A stretch of 32,284 bases of DNA. It comes from Clostridiales bacterium. GTDB lineage: Bacteria > Bacillota > Clostridia > Oscillospirales > CAG-272. The first letter of the stretch is position 1. Each line of letters opens with the position of its first letter. A program made the position numbers and the translations under genes. The stretch lies in the NCBI GenBank assembly GCA_016281775.1, contig JAEEJH010000158.1, positions 1-32,284 of the forward strand, read 5' to 3'. This document shows positions 6,755-14,773 of the stretch, in pieces. The notes under the pieces were generated by a model. That model was not told the DNA's origin. It made no database searches and saw only the letters and a list, made by a program, of their open reading frames with translations.

Positions 6755-8287
6755 ATGAAAAAGACAGCGACCATTTTGCTTGCGTTACTGCTCGTTTTGG
6801 CGGAGTTGCTCTTTGTTTCGTGCACCGAAAAACCGTCGGTAGATCCCGCCGGTTCGGAAAAAGTGTCCGAAACTGAGGTGCAGACGGTGGTCACCGAGCC
6901 GGTCGAGACCGACAGGCTGTACGCCGACGTGCCTGATGATCTGAGCTTCGACGACGAAGAAGTCACCTTCCTCGTAATAGACGGCAACTTCAACGGCGCC
7001 GACTGGGAAAGCCAGGATATCTATGAAGAGCACGATTCCGACGAACCGATCGCATCCGCGGTGTTCAGAAGAAACGCGGCGATAGAAGAGAAATATCACG
7101 TCAAGATAGCGCAGGTCGAAGTGACCAATACGTCCGAAACGGCGAGAAAGTCGATCAAGGGCGGTCTTGACGAATACCAGGTCCTTATGTGCGACACGAA
7201 AGGCACGCTCACGCTCGCGACGCAGAAATATCTGCGCGACCTGAACGAAGTCGGCGGTATCGACCTCAGAAATCCCTGGTGGGATCAGAATATGAGAGTC
7301 AACTGCTCCATCGCGGGCAAGAACTTCTTTGCCACGGGCGACATATCCATAATGGACAACGACGCGACGTGGGTACTTATGTTCAACAAGAAGATCCACA
7401 ATGACTACGACCTTGAAGACATCTACGATCTGGTAAATAAGAACAAATGGACCTATGACAAGATGCTCGAGATGATGGAAGCGGTCGCCGGCAACGGCAA
7501 AGGCAAAGCCGACGCGGGCAAGACCGGGTCCGACTGGGAGCACGATACGTTCGGCTTCGTGACCCACAACTCTTCGCTTACCGCTCTGTATTACGCGGCG
7601 GGTCAGACAGTCGTGGGCAAAGACGACTCCGATATACCTTACTTCAACGACGAACAGAATCCGAAACTCAGAGAGCGTACCGAGCTCGTGCTCGCAAAGA
7701 GCATTAAGATCTGGGGCGAAGGCAAGAGCGAACTCACCTGGTCCGCCGACGCCAACGGTCAGGGCGCGGTCGAGCTCCAGCAGGTATTTGAAGAGGGACG
7801 TTCTCTCTTCCTCGGCGAAGTCATGCAGCTCGTCTTCCGTCTGCGCGCCATGCCGATAGACTTCGGTCTCGTACCTTACCCGAAATTCGACGAGGCGCAG
7901 GAAAACTACGGTCACTTCGTGCATTCGACCTCCGCTCTGCTCTCGATCCCGACCTCCTGCAAGAACTATGAAAAGGTCTCGTATCTTGTAGAAGCGATGG
8001 CGTGCGAATCCATGTACACGCTGACCAAGGCTTATTATGAAACGGCGCTTGAAGGCAGTTACTTCCGCGATCCGGAATCCGCAGATATGCTCCCGATCAT
8101 CCTCGCTTCGCGTACTTTCGATCTCGGCTCGGTCTATATGTTTGACTGGGGCAACATCGGTTCTTCGTTCACAAGCTGTCTGTCAAGCGGCAAGACCGCT
8201 TACGCATCCACCGTCGCCGGTAAATTCAAATCCGGCAACAAAAAGATGGCGAACGACGTGAAGAAACTCGAAGCCGCGGGCAGCTGA
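6755..8287 (+). CDS. Extracellular solute-binding lipoprotein (ABC importer type, family 1-like)
   Basis: 510 residues. A lipoprotein signal (MKKTATILLALLLVLAELLFVSC) places the modified Cys at residue 23, so the protein is anchored outside the membrane. The mature part resembles family 1 carbohydrate-binding proteins of Clostridia: an N-terminal lobe beginning with EEVTFLVIDGNFNGADW, a hinge region, WWDQNMRVNCSIAGKNFFATGDISI, and late YLVEAMACESMYTLTKAYYETAL. AAAGGA sits about 7 bases before the ATG. It is a single-gene unit between a promoter and a terminator; no permease or ATPase gene is adjacent, so the transporter it serves must be elsewhere, or the protein may act as a sensor. Ligand unknown; sugars are likely from the family. 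Confidence 0.85.
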   Translation: MKKTATILLALLLVLAELLFVSCTEKPSVDPAGSEKVSETEVQTVVTEPVETDRLYADVPDDLSFDDEEVTFLVIDGNFNGADWESQDIYEEHDSDEPIASAVFRRNAAIEEKYHVKIAQVEVTNTSETARKSIKGGLDEYQVLMCDTKGTLTLATQKYLRDLNEVGGIDLRNPWWDQNMRVNCSIAGKNFFATGDISIMDNDATWVLMFNKKIHNDYDLEDIYDLVNKNKWTYDKMLEMMEAVAGNGKGKADAGKTGSDWEHDTFGFVTHNSSLTALYYAAGQTVVGKDDSDIPYFNDEQNPKLRERTELVLAKSIKIWGEGKSELTWSADANGQGAVELQQVFEEGRSLFLGEVMQLVFRLRAMPIDFGLVPYPKFDEAQENYGHFVHSTSALLSIPTSCKNYEKVSYLVEAMACESMYTLTKAYYETALEGSYFRDPESADMLPIILASRTFDLGSVYMFDWGNIGSSFTSCLSSGKTAYASTVAGKFKSGNKKMANDVKKLEAAGS

Positions 8288-8326
8288 TAAAGCGAACCCT
8301 CTTTCAAAATCAGAACATAAAAAACG

Positions 8327-8358
8327 CGCCCCGCGGTCGTATCCGCGGGGCGTATTTT
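8327..8358. terminator. Bidirectional terminator between convergent genes
   Basis: CGCCCCGCGG (8327-8336) pairs with CCGCGGGGCG (8343-8352), a 10-bp GC stem with a 6-base loop. ATTTTAT follows on the plus strand, and the minus strand runs into CGCGTTTTTTA. It lies between the solute-binding protein gene and the oppositely oriented CotH gene. Confidence 0.85.
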
Positions 8359-8395
8359 ATCTTAACCGTACCGGTCAGCCGTATATCATACTTCG

Positions 8396-11300
8396 TCAGT
8401 TCACGGCTACTGTAAGCGCTTTGTACGGTTTGACGTACGAATCGGACGTTCTGCCGTTGCCTATTACGCCTTCGGAGTTGTTGCCCCAGACGTATACTTC
8501 GCCGTTCGATCTTATCGCCGCCGAGTAATGCGTGCCGGCGCCGCAGGAAACGCAGTCTTCCATAATCAGATACGGTGAGAATTTGTTCTGCATATCCGAC
8601 GCTATCTGCCCGTAGTTGTTCAGCCCGTAGCCGTAGACTTTGCCGTCTTCGGAGAGCATGATCACGTGCTCATCCTGGATATACGCCGCTTTCATATTCT
8701 CCGCTATCTTCGTGAGCGTCGCCGCGGATTCGCCCGCGTTGAAGCTCGTCGGACTGCGCCAGCCGAAGTAATAGCAGTTGCCGTCGTTATCTATCGCAAG
8801 GCAGTTGTGCTGGCCCGTCGAGACGAATCTGAATCCGCTGCCGAGCAGAAGCGGCTCGTCGATTATCTCTTTGTAATCGGCTTTGAATTTGTTCCATCTG
8901 TTGTCGCCTAAGACGTACAGGTCGCCGTTTGATTTGATGTAGACCGTATGGCGTCTGCCGGCGGCCGCCGCAACGACGTCGGTCTCGATCTTCGTAACGG
9001 TATTCACCGCTCCGCCGAGATTGTTCCTGCCGAGCTGACCGTAGACGTTGTTGCCGACGCCGTACATATCGCCGTTTTCGGCTATCAGTATCATATGGTC
9101 CAAACCGCACGATATGTCTTTGACCTTGAAATCAAGATCAAGTTTGGTAAGTACGGTCTTCTCTCCTCCTCTGCCGAGCTGAGACGACGAGTTGCTGCCG
9201 ACGGTGAAAACTTCGCCCGTCGGGCGCAGTATCGCCGTCATCGGCGAATCGCCCTCGGTGCCGCCCATCGACGTGGCGACTTTGATCACGCCGGTCGCAA
9301 CGACGGTCGGCGTAGTCATATTGGCTGTCGTCTTTACGCAGTTCTGCCCGTTTTCGTTGGCGCCCCATGCGTAGAGAGTTCCGTCGGCGTCGAGCACGAA
9401 TACGCTCCTCGATCCGGTGACTACCGCGGGCTCTGTCTTCATTGACGCTTTTCTCGTCATTATCACGACGGTCTGCGCTCCGTTTACCGTAAAGACTATA
9501 TTGCCGGTCGTATACGGCCTTACGGCGCCGGTCGACAGCACAGCCTTGACGCCGAGGAATTCATAGCCTTCTTTAACTGTCACGTTCACGTTGATCCTGT
9601 CGCCGTTATTGACCGTCGCCGAGTACGACGAGCCGGTCATCTTTTCGCCGTTCAGCGTTACCTCCGCTCCGGACGGGTCGTTCACGACGTTGAACGTGAG
9701 CTTCTCGATATGGAAGAACTCTTCCATATGCGCTATCGTCTTCTCTTTGCGGTTGGTCATGAAGTAACGTATCGACTGTATTTCGGATTCGAATTTCGAA
9801 GGAGATCCGCCGTCGCCGGGCCATCTTTTGAAATGGAGCGGCATGATGTTCTTTACCGCCTGATACATTTCTTCAAGCACCGGGAGCGTTACCGACGTGT
9901 CGAATACCGTGTCGGCGCATTCGTAGAAACGGTCTATGAACTTCTGTTTGAACGTCGCGTTGCGCAGCATTCTGTTGAACATCCTGCCCGCTATCGTTCC
10001 TTCCGTTATGGCGTAGGTGAACATATTCGTGTCTATGTTCGTTTCAAGACCGACGCCCATATCCATATCGCAGAGCACGAAACGCCATTTCGTATCGTTT
10101 GTCTTGCTGTTTTCGTTTTTATTGCGCCATACTTTTACGTTGTTCCACGGCCAGTCGATATTTGCAAGATACATCGAACCGACGAAGAAATCTATCATAT
10201 TGTCAATATCAATCCTGTCGGAGACGTATTTGAAATTATCGTCTTTCGATAAATCAGTATTTTCGATATATGAAACGAGCTGGTGGAACGGTTTTTCGTC
10301 CCCCTCGTTGCCGTCGTTTACGGTGTACGGCGTGTTGCCGTTGCCGGTGACGAGCGGCGACGGAGATTCAAGCATAACGAAATCTTCCTCGGGTATGCCG
10401 TAATGCGATTCAAAATACTTTGTGTCGTATCTTTCACGCATATTGTATACGCCCCAGAATTCACCGTTTATGAAGAGCAGCGCCGGTCTGTACGTCATTA
10501 TCGGCACGTTGAGAGGCTTGCAGAGCTTCTGCATATACGCGTCGCGTATGTGCGAGCGGCTGCTGTCGTTGCCGGAGTTCCTGAGCAGTATACGCTTATA
10601 CTCGGTCACGCCGTCTTCCGCTTCGCCACGGAAAATATCGTATTTCAGTTTCGACGGATTGCCCGTCACGTTCGGATCGGCTTTTTCTTTAAAATACGCT
10701 CTTATCGATTTTGCATTGAAGCCGAGCGAACCGTTGCCGTTGAGGGCGATCTCAACGTATGACGCCGAAACGCGCGAACCGTCCGTCTCGAACAGCTCGA
10801 GATACGCCGTGCGGCGCAGCTTGGTAGTGAAAGGGCTGTTCATCTGCAGGTTATACATGCCGTTTTCACTGCTGATGAAATCGTCCGGCGGAAGCGACAT
10901 CGAGATGACCGCGGTGTCGTAGCTCTTCATCTTGTCCGTTATAAAGTACGTATTCGTGACGACCTGAGTCACGGTGCTGCCCTTCTTCGCGCACGCTTTT
11001 ATGACGTATGCGCCGAGCTGTTTTGATACGGAAGGATTTCTGAACCCCATGACCGTGTTGCACTGTCTTGTCAGATATCCCCACGACATAAGCGACGTGT
11101 CGGTGAGCTTTATCGAACCGGTATATTTTTTGCCGGATTTGGCGGGATCCGTGCCGTCGGTCGTGTAGTAGATCGTATATCCGGAAAGCGCTTTGAGTTT
11201 GAGGTCAAAGCCGTCGTTATAAAATCCGGATCCGTGCGAGAACTCGACGACATTGGAGGTCGCCGTCAGCGTATTGTTGACGTCGCCCTTCTGGCACATC

Positions 11301-12226
11301 GGCGAATGGTCGCAGATATCGTTCGCACCGGCGGATTTGTAATTGAACAGCTCGTACTTTGCGTTTTTTGACGTCTTGTACGCCGATTTGTTCTTCGATA
11401 TGCCGACAGCCGTGTTCTTATCGCTCGAAGCGGTCTGCGTGCCTATAAAATAAGTATAAATATTCTTATCCGTGTTCAGTTTCGAAACCGACGGCGAATA
11501 ACCGTTCTTCGCTACGGCGAGTATTATCTCTTTGTTGTCGAGCACCAGATTCCACGATCTGTCGTAATAAGAGATCTTTAGCTTTTCGTAAGCCGTATCG
11601 TACTCCGCGCCTTTCGCTCCGCGCGCTTCGGCGCATCTTATGAGATAACTCGACGAGGGGAGCATCGTAACGTCGGGAAGCGTGAACTTCGTAAACTTCG
11701 ACGTGCTCTTGTCGTAGCTGAACACGGCGAGCCCGTTCAGGTCAAGCTTGAGGTTCGACGTGTTGTAAAGCTCGATAAAGCTGTATCTGATCGGAGTGTC
11801 GTTGTTCTGACCCGTGCCGTAGACCTGTCTGAACATCAACGCCGACGGATCGGCTTTTTCTTCGGGCGCCGGCGGTTCGGTAACGGCTTCGGTAGGCGCC
11901 TCGGTCGGAGCTTCCGTAGGAGCTTCGGTGGACGCTTCGGTAGGAGCTTCCGTTAAAGCTTCGGTGGGCGCCTCGGTCGGAGGCTCTGTCGGCGCTTCGG
12001 TCGGCTGCTCCGTCGGCGGCTCGGTATCCGGGTCCGTCTGCGGATCGGTCTGTTTATCCGTTTCCGTCTGCGTTTCAGCTGCCGGCTCCGTATTGACCGA
12101 GACGGCGACCGTCGCAGAAGGCGCGTCTGTCAGCGTATCGGCTCCGACGTTCGTATCACAACCCGTGAAAACGGGCAGTGAAAGAGCCAAAAACAATATC
12201 AAAGCCGTAATTTTTCTGAATTTCAT
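8396..12226 (-). CDS. Surface lipoprotein: TEAP stalk, lamin-tail-like, CotH kinase-like and RCC1-like repeat domains
   Basis: 1276 residues. A lipoprotein signal ends at Cys23 (VFTGC). Residues 45-120 are a low-complexity Thr/Glu/Ala/Pro stalk with many TEAP repeats. Residues about 128-245 look like a lamin-tail domain (SFIELYNTSNLKLDLNGLAV). About 325-430 resemble a chitobiase C-terminal-like domain (GYTIYYTTDGTDPAKSGKKY). About 470-850 match the CotH family of atypical protein kinases, with LCDMDMG (718-724) at the metal-binding site and RNSGNDSSRSHIRD. A short bacterial-repeat domain follows, then six or so RCC1-like blades with motifs such as LYAWGANENGQN and VYVWGNNSEGVIGNG. AGGAGG lies 6 bases before the ATG. 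Last gene of the metK operon, 19 bases after apbE. Probable role: surface protein modification or adhesion; target unknown. Confidence 0.85.
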   Translation of the reverse strand: MKFRKITALILFLALSLPVFTGCDTNVGADTLTDAPSATVAVSVNTEPAAETQTETDKQTDPQTDPDTEPPTEQPTEAPTEPPTEAPTEALTEAPTEASTEAPTEAPTEAPTEAVTEPPAPEEKADPSALMFRQVYGTGQNNDTPIRYSFIELYNTSNLKLDLNGLAVFSYDKSTSKFTKFTLPDVTMLPSSSYLIRCAEARGAKGAEYDTAYEKLKISYYDRSWNLVLDNKEIILAVAKNGYSPSVSKLNTDKNIYTYFIGTQTASSDKNTAVGISKNKSAYKTSKNAKYELFNYKSAGANDICDHSPMCQKGDVNNTLTATSNVVEFSHGSGFYNDGFDLKLKALSGYTIYYTTDGTDPAKSGKKYTGSIKLTDTSLMSWGYLTRQCNTVMGFRNPSVSKQLGAYVIKACAKKGSTVTQVVTNTYFITDKMKSYDTAVISMSLPPDDFISSENGMYNLQMNSPFTTKLRRTAYLELFETDGSRVSASYVEIALNGNGSLGFNAKSIRAYFKEKADPNVTGNPSKLKYDIFRGEAEDGVTEYKRILLRNSGNDSSRSHIRDAYMQKLCKPLNVPIMTYRPALLFINGEFWGVYNMRERYDTKYFESHYGIPEEDFVMLESPSPLVTGNGNTPYTVNDGNEGDEKPFHQLVSYIENTDLSKDDNFKYVSDRIDIDNMIDFFVGSMYLANIDWPWNNVKVWRNKNENSKTNDTKWRFVLCDMDMGVGLETNIDTNMFTYAITEGTIAGRMFNRMLRNATFKQKFIDRFYECADTVFDTSVTLPVLEEMYQAVKNIMPLHFKRWPGDGGSPSKFESEIQSIRYFMTNRKEKTIAHMEEFFHIEKLTFNVVNDPSGAEVTLNGEKMTGSSYSATVNNGDRINVNVTVKEGYEFLGVKAVLSTGAVRPYTTGNIVFTVNGAQTVVIMTRKASMKTEPAVVTGSRSVFVLDADGTLYAWGANENGQNCVKTTANMTTPTVVATGVIKVATSMGGTEGDSPMTAILRPTGEVFTVGSNSSSQLGRGGEKTVLTKLDLDFKVKDISCGLDHMILIAENGDMYGVGNNVYGQLGRNNLGGAVNTVTKIETDVVAAAAGRRHTVYIKSNGDLYVLGDNRWNKFKADYKEIIDEPLLLGSGFRFVSTGQHNCLAIDNDGNCYYFGWRSPTSFNAGESAATLTKIAENMKAAYIQDEHVIMLSEDGKVYGYGLNNYGQIASDMQNKFSPYLIMEDCVSCGAGTHYSAAIRSNGEVYVWGNNSEGVIGNGRTSDSYVKPYKALTVAVN

Positions 12227-12245
12227 CTGATCCTCCTGTCGATCA

Positions 12246-13208
12246 TCAGTTTGCCTTGCGGTAGCCGTCAGCCGTAATGACGAAGCCCGCGTTTTCGGTC
12301 GTGATAACGGTATTACCGTCCGTTATCAGCACCGCCTCGAAATCGTATTTGACGTATAATTCATCCAAAAGCGAAGGATTGGCGAACAGCGCCGTGGAAA
12401 GCGCGTCCGACACCGCTCCGTCATCGGATATCACGGTACACGAACGGACGCCGCTCTGCGCCGGCATACCCGTTGAGGTATCTATTATGTGATGGTACCT
12501 TTTGCCTTCGTATTCGAAATATCTTTCATAGTCGCCGGACGTGGATACGATACCGTGACGGATAAGGGTATAACCTATCACCGTATCGCCATCGGGCGAT
12601 CTTATGCCTATTTTATAGCCGGAACCGTCCGGCTTGTCCCCTATGACGGCTATACTGCCGCCGAACGACGCAAAGCCCGATCTTACTCCGAGGCTCTGCA
12701 TTTTTTTGACCGTCAGCTCGGCTATACAGCCTTTTGCGACGGCGCCGAGGTCGAATTTCAGTTCTTTCGGTTTGCTCACCGTGCCGTTATCGGCAGTCAC
12801 TTTTCCGTAACCGCACAGCTCTTTAGCTTCATTTATCGCCTGCGCGTCGGGCGGGACGCCTTTTTCCGTCGCCTCATCCCATAACGCGGTAAGCGCGCCG
12901 GCGGTTATATCGAACGCGCCGCGGGTATCGGCGCATAAACCGAGAGATTTTACTATAAGCCCGTACAGTTCGTCGGAAGGAGACGAGGTCTCTTCACCGT
13001 TCAGCTTATACAGTTCGGAGCCTTCGTCAGTCTTTGAGTAGATCAGTTCGAGTTCCTTTACGTACTCTTCGGCTCCTTCGGGGATCTGCCCGTAGATCTT
13101 GAATTCTATGACGGTATCAAGAGCGAAAAACGTTCTGCTCTCCGTTTTGCCGCACGAGCACAGTAAAAGCACCGCTGATATTATAATGATCGCTGTCAGT
13201 TTTTTCAT
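12246..13208 (-). CDS. apbE: FAD:protein FMN transferase, lipoprotein
   Basis: 320 residues. A lipoprotein signal (KLTAIIIISAVLLLCSC) puts Cys19 at the mature end, so it works outside the membrane. The family transfers FMN from FAD onto Ser/Thr of extracytoplasmic redox proteins. Expected blocks are present: ALDTVIEFKIYG, GAFDITAGALTALWD, KFDLGAVAKGCIAE, GGSIAVIGDKPDGSGYKIGI, HGIVSTSGDYERYF with YHHIIDTSTGMP, and SDALSTALFA. I chose the ATG at 13208, which overlaps the stop of the Gx gene (ATGA) and starts the signal peptide; the longer frame to 13331 would precede the signal with unrelated residues. It follows the NusG-II and Gx genes, a common Firmicutes grouping. No flavinylation substrate is encoded in the window. 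Confidence 0.93.
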   Translation of the reverse strand: MKKLTAIIIISAVLLLCSCGKTESRTFFALDTVIEFKIYGQIPEGAEEYVKELELIYSKTDEGSELYKLNGEETSSPSDELYGLIVKSLGLCADTRGAFDITAGALTALWDEATEKGVPPDAQAINEAKELCGYGKVTADNGTVSKPKELKFDLGAVAKGCIAELTVKKMQSLGVRSGFASFGGSIAVIGDKPDGSGYKIGIRSPDGDTVIGYTLIRHGIVSTSGDYERYFEYEGKRYHHIIDTSTGMPAQSGVRSCTVISDDGAVSDALSTALFANPSLLDELYVKYDFEAVLITDGNTVITTENAGFVITADGYRKAN

Positions 13209-13717
13209 ATCTTTTTTAAACGTTTGTCGATCAGCAGAAGAATAAAGCCGGTTATCGATCCCGTCACGGCTGACGATGCGAGCAGCACCGGCAGATACGA
13301 CAAGGGCGCGGCGGAGCCGAGCAAAAGACACGCCGCGGCGGTCTGCCCTGTATTATGCGCGGCGGCGCATACGACCGAAATGCCGACAAACGAAAGCTTT
13401 TCGGATAAAGTATACTTTAAAACGATCGCGAAAACGATCGAAAAAAGGGCGCCGGTCAAAGAAAATACGAGAGCCGTGACCGAAAAGAATATAAGATTTA
13501 CGGTAAGACACTTGATCACGGCGACGGTAACGGCCTCCGCCGCGCCGTATCTGTAAAGCAGAAACAGTATGACGATATTCGCAAAGCCGAGTTTTATGCC
13601 CGGCAGAGGTATCACCGCCTGTATCGGTATAAGCGATTCGAGCACCGATACGGCTATGGCGAGCGCGCACGTCACGGCGCACACGGCTATTCTGCCGGTC
13701 CGTTTATCCCGCGACAT
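13205..13717 (-). CDS. Gx transporter family membrane protein (HepI-like)
   Basis: 170 residues, almost entirely hydrophobic with five or six predicted membrane helices. It matches the Gx transporter family, older name heptaprenyl diphosphate synthase component I: ALAIAVSVLESLIPIQAVIP, IKLGFANIVILFLLYRYG, GTGQ-like HNTGQTAAA. The family resembles small ECF-type substrate-binding membrane proteins. It sits with NusG-II and apbE, and a role in supplying flavin or another cofactor to the outside is a plausible inference, not shown. Its start overlaps the preceding gene by 14 bases and its stop overlaps apbE by 4. Confidence 0.88.
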   Translation of the reverse strand: MSRDKRTGRIAVCAVTCALAIAVSVLESLIPIQAVIPLPGIKLGFANIVILFLLYRYGAAEAVTVAVIKCLTVNLIFFSVTALVFSLTGALFSIVFAIVLKYTLSEKLSFVGISVVCAAAHNTGQTAAACLLLGSAAPLSYLPVLLASSAVTGSITGFILLLIDKRLKKI

Positions 13718-14033
13718 AATCGTAATCTCCGTCCCCGACCGTTATGACGACGCGCGCCGGCATACAGACGATGTTACCCGTATGCGTATGAACGCAGATC
13801 TGATCGCGGCAGGTACTGTTTGTCACGCTGACCTTGCCGTCGCGTATCAGAACGGTGAGGTTTATTCCGTTTTCGTAAAGCTCGATCTGCCTGTTTTCGC
13901 TCAGCGGATATTCGTAAACGGCGTTTTCACAGCTTATCCGCACCGTGTCGGCGCCTCGCGGAACGAGCGCGAAAGCGAGTATCACCGCGGCGGCTATGAC
14001 TGCCGCTATCGGAATAATATCGGCCTTTTTCAC
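13704..14033 (-). CDS. NusG domain II-containing membrane-anchored protein
   Basis: 109 residues. An N-terminal membrane helix (IIPIAAVIAAAVILAFALV) with Lys-Lys before it suggests the C-terminal domain faces outward. The rest fits the NusG-II family: YEYPLSENRQIELYENG, then DGKVSVTNSTCRDQICVHT and NIVCMPARVVITV, with three Cys. Despite the name it is not a transcription factor; in Clostridia it is commonly next to Gx and ApbE genes and is thought to be linked to extracytoplasmic redox proteins. Its ATG overlaps the comF stop by 4 bases. Confidence 0.88.
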   Translation of the reverse strand: MKKADIIPIAAVIAAAVILAFALVPRGADTVRISCENAVYEYPLSENRQIELYENGINLTVLIRDGKVSVTNSTCRDQICVHTHTGNIVCMPARVVITVGDGDYDYVAG

Positions 14034-14773
14034 GACGGATCTCCTTTCGCGTGAAATCTGCGCGGAGTTTTGGCAACGCAGAAACAGCTTACCGATACCG
14101 CTCCGTCAAGCTTGCACAAAGCCGCGCACGATACCGCGGTCGCGCCGGTAGTGACGATATCGTCGATCAGTATGACGCGTTTGCCGCTGAGCTGCCCTTT
14201 ATACTTTTCGGGGATGACGTAGCTTTTATAGGCGTTTTCTCCCCTGCCCCGTTCGGACAGCTTCTTCTGCTCTTTGCCGTGAACGTTCTTTATCCCTTCG
14301 AAAAGCGGTATGCCGAGGTCTTTGCTTACGGTCTTCGCAAGCAGATAAGCCTGATCGTGACCGTACTTTTTTCTCGCGGTCCTGTTCCTCTGCGGATAGG
14401 CTATAACGCAGCCGCCGTCCGAAAGATCGGCTTTTCTGAAGATCAGCATTTCAAGTTCTCTGCCGATGAACGCGAAAAGATCTTTGTCGGACGTGTTCTT
14501 GATGCCGAATATCAGTTTCTTGACGGCGTCGCCGTCGTACAGTGTAAGCGATCTGCACGTATCGAGCGTACGGCTCTTGTTGTACTGCAGCTCGCAAATA
14601 CAGTTGTCGGGCGTCTGCCTGCAGACCGGGCAAGGCGTCTCTTTCTCCTGTTCCCAGAGGGAACGGCACTTTTCACAGAAGCATACGCGGTCCGCCGTCG
14701 CTTCGATCAGTTCGCCGCATACGGCGCATCTCGGAGGGTAAACGAGCTTCAGTATCAGATCGGCGAAGCTCAT
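14030..14773 (-). CDS. comF: ComF family phosphoribosyltransferase-like protein
   Basis: 247 residues. A Cys-rich N-terminal part (Cys16, 19, 31, 33, 36, 48, 51, 58, 60) forms the expected zinc fingers; the C-terminal half is a type I phosphoribosyltransferase fold with the PRPP loop VILIDDIVTTGAT. Family members help take up transforming DNA or take part in post-uptake steps and interact with helicases. Here it lies directly after recD2, with 4-base overlaps on both sides (recD2 upstream, NusG-II downstream), so the two are translationally coupled. A role in handling incoming or damaged single-stranded DNA is reasonable; no other competence genes are in view. Confidence 0.92.
   Translation of the reverse strand: MSFADLILKLVYPPRCAVCGELIEATADRVCFCEKCRSLWEQEKETPCPVCRQTPDNCICELQYNKSRTLDTCRSLTLYDGDAVKKLIFGIKNTSDKDLFAFIGRELEMLIFRKADLSDGGCVIAYPQRNRTARKKYGHDQAYLLAKTVSKDLGIPLFEGIKNVHGKEQKKLSERGRGENAYKSYVIPEKYKGQLSGKRVILIDDIVTTGATAVSCAALCKLDGAVSVSCFCVAKTPRRFHAKGDPS

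Noticed and set aside
6785..7924. A 379-codon minus-strand frame opposite the solute-binding protein gene
   Set aside because: It overlaps a gene with promoter, lipobox and terminator and has no recognisable domain.
11928..12230. A plus-strand frame coding a Gly/Ser/Val repeat
   Set aside because: It is the antisense of the TEAP stalk of the CotH lipoprotein.
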